Assembly: GCF_030704535.1 (NCBI RefSeq)
Contig: NC_081821.1
Coordinates: 2,991,001 to 3,055,000 of the forward strand
Length of the DNA: 64,000 nt
From: Vitis vinifera
Taxonomy: Eukaryota > Streptophyta > Magnoliopsida > Vitales > Vitaceae
Direction: 5' to 3'
The notes beneath the pieces were generated by a model. It was not told where the DNA came from and made no database searches. It saw nothing but the letters and a program-made list of their open reading frames with translations. Made by a program: the position numbers and the translations under genes. Positions 57,341-64,000 of this stretch are shown here, piece after piece (positions within the stretch are counted from its first letter, which is position 1; each line of letters opens with the position of its first letter).

Positions 57341-60300
57341 TAATTTCATCCAGAAGCACCTTTAACCCTAGCACCACTCAAATACATCAAACCCCAAAAC
57401 ACCATAAAGTTGACTCTCATGCACCTCCACCCATGTTGCTTCCTCAAACCCAGGAAATACTACCAAAAACATTTTTAAAAACCCTCCCAGAAACATGAAA
57501 ACCCAACAAAACTGCAGCTACCCATTATCCAAAACTTTACGCAAGTCTTCGACACAACCCTAAACCACCCAAAAAGTAGGGAAACCCACTAATCCAGGAC
57601 CCCCCATTAAAATAAAAAAAAACCCTTACATAGCCGTTCATGAATCCTCAGATCTAAGACATCCCACACAAACCTTATGTATCGCACGAACCCCTACCCA
57701 AACATAAGAAACCCCACATCCTCCATATGCAGTCAGAAACCAGTGAAGCGCCTGGACTTTTATCCACAACCACCCATCCTACCTAATAAACCAGAGCCTT
57801 TCATTTATGCCCTAAAACCACCAAAACACCATCCAATGGTGTAAAGATGAGGTTGATATGAAGCATTTTATAAGGCTAAAAAAGAGTGGTGGAGTGGGTA
57901 GGGAAGAGCCAGACCTGTTTCTTTGCCCCTATCACGAAAAAGTCTCGGGAACCGGCTTCTTAAGATTCCCTGATCTGCAATCACGTGCCTTGTCATCCAC
58001 GATATTCACGAACCTTATTTTCTCGTTATTTTGACTCACACTCGCAGTGGCTTTCACCTACACAGATGCTATTAAAACTGTGTCCAATATTATAGAATGA
58101 GGAAAGGCACCACTGCCAAAGCCCTTTCCACCTGTATTTCGACGTCCAAAGCATTCAAATTAATGCATTTTTTAACTGCTAGTGCTTGGCTATTGTGCGA
58201 GATGATATAGGTTTCTTTTTTACCTTTTTCCGCTCAACTTTATTGGTGTGGTTTCAGAAGACCTACAAGTGTCTTCTATCACAAATAAGGAAGAAAGATT
58301 AAGCTTGGCCAAGCTGATGGTTTCATCGAGTTTCTTGAATCTAAAGAAAGATACAAGACAGTTCCTCTTTGAGATGGAAAGGACTACTGTTCAAAAGAAG
58401 AAAATGTAGTGTAGTTTGTTCATTACAATCTTTGCTATGAGGATTAACTACTGTTAATAAAAAAGGGGAAATCTTACCAACTTGTCAAAAGTTGTAACAT
58501 TCCAAGATTCTTAAAATTAGTTAATGTGATCAAGGTTTACTTTATATATATGATGCTGGACCACCTGTATATATATACATACTTCAAGAACTTAAAAAGA
58601 AGAGAATCTTATGTGTTATGTCAAGCTTTAATGCAAATACATTTATTCAAGAAGATATAAATAAAACAATCAATATAACGGTATAGTAGTTCGATTAATC
58701 ATACCTACATTCATGAATAAAAAAAAATCTTTTAGTTATACCATCAAAAATATTACAAACGATAAAACTAACTATAACTATTTAATTCTTAAAACATCTT
58801 ATATTTTATCGACTCTCATTTTATGTTTTTCCAACTCCTTACATTTGCACCCTTTAGACCATGAACTGTTCACTTCACCGAGTGTCTTTCATTTTTCCTT
58901 GTATCTCCATTCACCATGTATACCTATCTCACAATTTTTTTCTCATCTCGACTTTTTTCATGTACCAACCAAAATATTTATAAATATATTTTTAATAATA
59001 TTTTTTTATTCTATAAGAAAATTTAATATTATAATAATATAAATATTCTTTAAAAAATTAAATAATTTTTGAAATACATGAAAGAAAAGAAAAAATAATT
59101 ACTAATTGATTAATGTTTTCATAGGGAATTAGCATTGAATTTCATTTATTTTTTTGAAGTCGTGAAATAATCCTTGACACACAAGTTTTCCACATCCTTA
59201 TTTCCTCCATTGATATACACAATTTTTTTCCTCCCATTTATTTAGTTTTCATCTTATAAGAGATTGTAACATTATATAATAACATATAGTAATAAAAAAC
59301 TTATATACATATATATGTGTGATATGAAAAATCCACTAAAATAAATAAATAAAATATAAATGAATATTTTTCCAAAATGCCCACGAGTATAGAAACTTCG
59401 TTTTATTTTTTAAGAACTTATTTATCTAATGAATCTTGAAATTTTATGTGTAAATAGAAGTGCTCCACATGCATCTCACCATATATAAGTGAATATTATA
59501 AAAAAAAATTAAACTTTTTTTCTACTTAATTGATACAAATGCTAAATAGGTATTGAAAATTAAGATTATTAAGGATGCTTTCATTTCCTAATCTCACTTT
59601 GTGTTATTATCAAATAGTGAAATGAAATAAGAAGTGAAAAACTGTTTTCTAGTAGGGTAACACCCAAATATGTGAATAGGTGTATTTAAAAATTATTAAA
59701 TAGAGTTTAATTTTTAACTTACAAGATGTTAGATATCAGGTATAAACAAAGTATTTAAAATCAAATATCAAGATACATAAATTTTTTACTTTTAAAACCT
59801 TTACACTAACTATAAAAATAAAAACTATTGGTTTTAAGACATAAAATCAGGTTACACAAAATTACGTGACTATTTTACTTTAAATACTTATTTTGAAAAA
59901 CCTACATCTTGATCCATATCCATGACACAACAATTTTTAATTGCTTTGGTAAATACTCCTCAACCTCATTGAAATAATATAGGCCTTCTAATAATTAAAA
60001 AAAAAAAATGGAAATGCCAACCCAAGTTAAGCTAAGTCTCTTTTAATGTGTTCAAAAAACATATTTAGGTAATATATATATATATATAAGAGGAAACCTA
60101 ATGAATTTAAAATTAATTTAAAAATCATAATTTACTAAAAATAATTTTGAAACCTAAGGGTTTAAAAAAAAAGGGAAAGATTTCATATTTTAATTTAGAA
60201 AATATTAGGAAAAATATATATTTTTAAAATTATAAAATGTAAATCATCAATTTAAATTTTTTTCCACATTAATTTATTATTTGAAAACAAAAATTAATTA

Positions 60301-61167
60301 TTGATTTTAAAAAATTCCCAAAATAATTAAGATATTTAATTCAATTATAATTTACCTTTACTTAATATTTTTTAGATTTATGTTTGGGAGAGCGAATAAC
60401 AACCTTAAATCTGCATAAGTCATTGTTTAAAATGTTTTATAAAACACAAAATAATTAAAACAAATTTGCCAACATATAATGGGACTCGTTATCTAACAAA
60501 AGTTTCCTATTCTCTCATTTATATCTTAGAATATGAAAATAAAAATTAAAAACTGTGTTTAATAATTGAAAAGTATTAAGTAAAGAGAAAAAAACATTAA
60601 TATATGAAAAATAAAAAAATACTAAAATATTTTTATTTGTTGGTTTCATAGTACAAAAGTAAGAAAAGTTTAAGGAAGATATATTCATATATTCTTTTTT
60701 TTCCTCAATTTTTTTATAAACAAAAATAGCAAAAGAAATTATAATTTTTTATATATTCTCATTTTCTTTTACTCAAACTTTTGAACATAGGGGAGAATCA
60801 CTCAATATAACTTAAATTATAAAGTACGATTTAATTTTAAAAAAAAATTATTTACTTTTAATTTATTTAATTGAAATTTAGGTGAAAAACTTGAGAGAGT
60901 AAAAATAAATATTTTAGAAAATTAAAATGCACGTGAAAATGATTTAAACCATCAATCATTGTTAGATATTTTTATAGGTTTAATTTTTATTTTTTTTATT
61001 TGTTTAATAGTGATTCATTAAAAATATATCATTGTTTTTAAATAATAAATTTATATTAAGCAATTGATAACAAATTTTAAGTTAACATTATTAAACAACT
61101 TAAGTGTTAAATAAAAAATATTAGTTTTACTAATATTCTATAATTTTAACTTAATTAAATTAGTATC
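57341..61167. other. Upstream side of MIR159 and AT-rich intergenic DNA
   Basis: 57341-58200 is less AT-rich and C/A-rich on the plus strand, consistent with the leader of the minus-strand primary microRNA. From about 58400 to 61167 only A/T runs and decayed repeats are seen, with a TA run at about 60072-60089. No gene is recognised. Confidence 0.45.
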
Positions 61168-61350
61168 TCCTGATAAAAGTTACTTTGTGGATAACATATT
61201 GATATTCCCCAAGAGTTTATACTGATGGAAAGGTTTGACACGTTGATGTTGGTTCTCTACCACTTAAGATTGTAGTATATTATAAGAGTTGAGTTGTTTG
61301 CCCATTAAAACAGTACGTGAATTAGGTTTAAAACCTAATGAGATAGTTTG
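61168..61350 (+). pseudogene. Decayed plastid 23S rRNA insertion (NUPT)
   Basis: Reads TGATAAAAGTTACT, GGATAAC, TTCCCCAAGAG, AAAGGTTTG-CAC, TGTAGTATAT, then GCCCATTAAA-C-GTACGTGA and GAGA-AGTTTG. These are in the order of the peptidyl-transferase-proximal part of organellar large-subunit rRNA. The TTCCCCAAGAG..GGAAAGGTTTG form fits plastid 23S better than the mitochondrial gene. Nearly all visible differences from the functional sequence are C to T or G to A. It is a nuclear pseudogene copy, not a functional rRNA. Confidence 0.8.
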
Positions 61351-61769
61351 ATATTTATTTATTAAATGTGAAAGGTTAAGACTTGATGGTTTTTGTAAAA
61401 TTAATTCAACTAAATTTTATCAAATAAAAGAGAAGGTCGGAGTAAAGGATCTTCAACAAGGGCGTTATATAGTGCGTTGTAGTCTTATAGATTTTTACGA
61501 TAAAATTTCAAACGACATAGAATTACATGTAGACATTAAAGCATACGTTAAATGACAATAAATGAAATGTTTACATTGATTAATGTCATGAAAAACCATT
61601 TTCATGCTCAATTGGTGTTTAATAATATGTTTAGTCCGTGATGATGTGAAAATCTGAGTTTAATGAGTTATTTTATTTCTATATCCAAGATTTAGTCTGT
61701 GTGTGCTCTCAAGACGAGTGCGTAGTGCGTGCATTTTTTCAGCCTAAGAAGAAGAAGTCTTCATTTGCA

Positions 61770-61794
61770 CATATATATATATATATATATATAT
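61770..61794. repeat. (TA)n microsatellite
   Basis: About 25 bp of AT dinucleotides in intergenic DNA. Confidence 0.9.
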
Positions 61795-62199
61795 CACACA
61801 TTACATATATTATTTTGATCACTTAACTTAATGAGTCAGTCGAGTGAATTAGGGTGAGCCCATAAAAAATCAAGTAACAATATGTGTCCAGCCTCATTAT
61901 GGACCACAATGCAAAAATAAAATAACATTAATTTATGACATTATCACATTAATTATGTAAATACACACATAAAAAATTCCAACATCTTATAAAAAACTTA
62001 TATCATTTAAAGATACTATGAGAATAGATAGAAACAAATATATGAAATACATGACTAATTCAATAACAAAAGTTTAAAAAATAAGGGTTATAAAATTTGA
62101 ATTAAATTAAATTTTTAAATAAATAGATCAATTAAGCCCCAAAAAATACATAATTCGAACCGATTATTAAATTGGTAACATTTAAAAACTATTTTCGAT

Positions 62200-63360
62200 C
62201 AAAGATTATATTAAATAAGTTCCTGAAATTTTAGCGCTAATCTCCAAACACACCCGTCGGGCGCTCGTGTCACTGATCTTTCCAATACTCAAAAAAGCGG
62301 TGGCACGAAAAAACGTGAGACGAGAAGTGGGGAGAGGAGAAAAAGGAGACGTACACGTGGCGGTTAAAAAAGTCAATAATGGGGGGACGAGGATGTAGAT
62401 GAAGAGTGGGTGGTTGTTGATTGAATAGGATTTTTGAATTGACAAAAGAGACGTTGATGTGACTACACTTCCTTCCCAATTCCCACCTCCTCCCCACCCC
62501 CTTGCGCACGTTATCTTCTGCCAACACTTTTCTCGTTAACATGCGCCCCTCTTTCTCTCCCCAGTGTTTCAAACACATAAATAATATTAAATTAAATTAA
62601 ATAATAAATAACAATAATAAGTAGGGTTTGGCAGGGCATAATTAAGTATATGGTCAGACCTGCATCCCATCAATGTGCCTACGCGCTTTTACCATTATTA
62701 ATTTATTATACTTATTTTTTATTTTTTTATTTTTTATCGTTTTCAATATAGAATTATCAAAATTATTTATTTGAAAAAAGGACTATTTTTCAAAAAATTT
62801 GATGAATATTTGAATGGGCTAATTTTATTGAGTTCTTATAAGGTATTATTTAAACATATTTAATCCATTAATTAATTATTTATTTTTCTCATTTGTTATT
62901 TTACTTAATTATTAGCCAAAATATTATACGAAATTAACCCCTATTTGAATATAAAGAGTTTGGCGAATTAAAATCCAACGGTCCAACACCAAAATCTATC
63001 GATAGATATCTGGTCGTACGGCCCTGATATCATCATCGTCCCCGCCATCATTTCTTCCCCTCGTCCTATTCTCTTTTTGCCACGTACACCTTCAGACAAG
63101 CTGTCGCAACACGTGGGCTGTAATTATGAGAACCGATTTCTCTTTACTCACGCTCTTTTATGGAGCGTTGTTCCGCGCTCCCACTGATTTCGCTGCCGAC
63201 TACTGGACCTGAAAGCCTAGGGTTCAGGCCCATTATGTTGTTGAGCCCAGATTGGATTTAGATTGAAGCTTGATTCAAGGGCCAGGCCCAGTCTTACTGG
63301 GTGCAACTCAATCCAGTGATGGCCTATGCAACCTAGTACTAGTCATGTTTCCGATCTGCG
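62200..63360. promoter_or_regulatory. Promoter-like region with G-box and site-II motifs
   Basis: A GC-richer island in AT-rich DNA. It holds ACACGTGGC (about 62353-62361) and ACACGTGGG (about 63109-63117), both ABRE/G-box cores. It also holds a cluster of GGCCCA/GCCCA site-II-like words at about 63225-63290 (CAGGCCCATT, GAGCCCAGA, CAGGCCCAG), common upstream of plant housekeeping and translation genes. No coding exon is visible within the window, and the orientation of the gene it would serve is unknown. Confidence 0.4.
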
Positions 63361-64000
63361 AATAAAATGAAGTTTTTTTCTTCTTCCAGTGACTTGATTT
63401 GATTATTAATAACTATTTTTTTTTTAAATATTGGTAATTCAACTTAATGACTTAATAATTTAGTCGAAGTTATGAAATATATCAAACATATTTGATAAAA
63501 TAATTTAATAAATGTTTAATAATTTAATTTAAAGTTGTTGAATAGATTAAGCGATAAAATAATTTAATATTATAATTTAAAATAAAAAAATTAAGTATTA
63601 AATTAAAATAATTAACTTAATGGATGTCTAGTAAAATTTAAATACATATTATATAATGATTTAAGTAGACTTTAAGTTAAATTATTATTTAAAACTTATT
63701 ATTAATTTTTAACTTTAAATATTAAGATGGTTTGGTAAAGTTGAATTCAAATTTATTATAGATCACAAAATTAACACATTTGCCCTTATTGACGTAAACT
63801 AATATTTATATCATTGATTTTAACTCTATTTATTTTTATTAATTTTAAGAAATAAATTTATTTATAAAATATTGTAGATGCATAAAATATTCATAAATTA
63901 TTTATTATAAAAAATGAGTTATAGATATAAAATTATAATTTTAAAATATAATCTCACTAGTATGAGTAAATGAGGTATAAAGTATTTGAATTTTAAAATA
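63361..64000. other. AT-rich DNA to the window edge, nothing recognised
   Basis: Only A/T-rich low-complexity sequence with repeated TTAATAATTTAA-like words. No gene, RNA or element end is seen. Confidence 0.5.

Noticed and set aside
1-64000. CRISPR arrays, operons, bacterial-type promoters, functional tRNA genes
   Set aside because: No regularly spaced repeats, polycistronic layout or convincing tRNA box A/B pairs were seen; all signals are of a plant nuclear genome.

Overview
The window is nuclear DNA from a flowering plant. Genes have introns and many are far apart in AT-rich, transposon-laden DNA. It holds a MIR159 hairpin, CC-NBS-LRR resistance genes, a plant-type PEX3 and a plant BCAS2/SPF27 (MOS4) gene. 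The overall look (AT-rich introns, NLR style, repeat families) suggests a woody eudicot such as grapevine (Vitis); the species is an inference.

Layout. Positions 1-5458 hold the last three exons of a PEX3 gene whose 5' exons lie left of the window. From about 2268 to 11716 runs a 9.45-kb unit (last two PEX3 exons, then an opposite-strand single-exon NLR). It is repeated in direct orientation from 11832 to about 43531, with a 115-bp LINE tail at the junction. The second copy is swollen to 31.7 kb by insertions: a 19.5-kb hAT transposon (12169-31669), a 1.17-kb inverted-repeat element (31819-32987) and about 1.57 kb that copy A lacks (35987-37558). Copy A keeps the empty site of the hAT insertion, so the element's ends and its 8-bp target duplication can be read exactly.

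The hAT element is the most remarkable object here. On its minus strand it carries pieces of a DUF707 gene and of HMG-CoA synthase with introns kept. They abut so that a hybrid 67-bp intron would join HMGS to DUF707 in frame. It also carries its own BED/hAT transposase, broken by a frameshift and by a nested 8.6-kb insertion (18440-27074). On its plus strand it carries a 390-codon open reading frame derived from a NET1-type actin-binding protein. The nested insertion is itself a mosaic of decayed pieces of at least six unrelated genes: a PPR protein, ATR kinase, an autoinhibited Ca2+-ATPase, an F-box/LRR protein, the STT3 oligosaccharyltransferase subunit and a GAUT-like GT8 glycosyltransferase. 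All read in one direction.

Right of the duplication, 45177-52285 is an apparently intact six-exon splicing-factor gene (SPF27/MOS4, 246 aa) with a 5'-truncated LINE in its third intron. A minus-strand MIR159 precursor lies at about 57150-57340. A heavily decayed plastid 23S rRNA insertion lies at about 61168-61350, and 62200-63360 looks like the upstream region of a gene outside the window. The remainder is AT-rich intergenic DNA.
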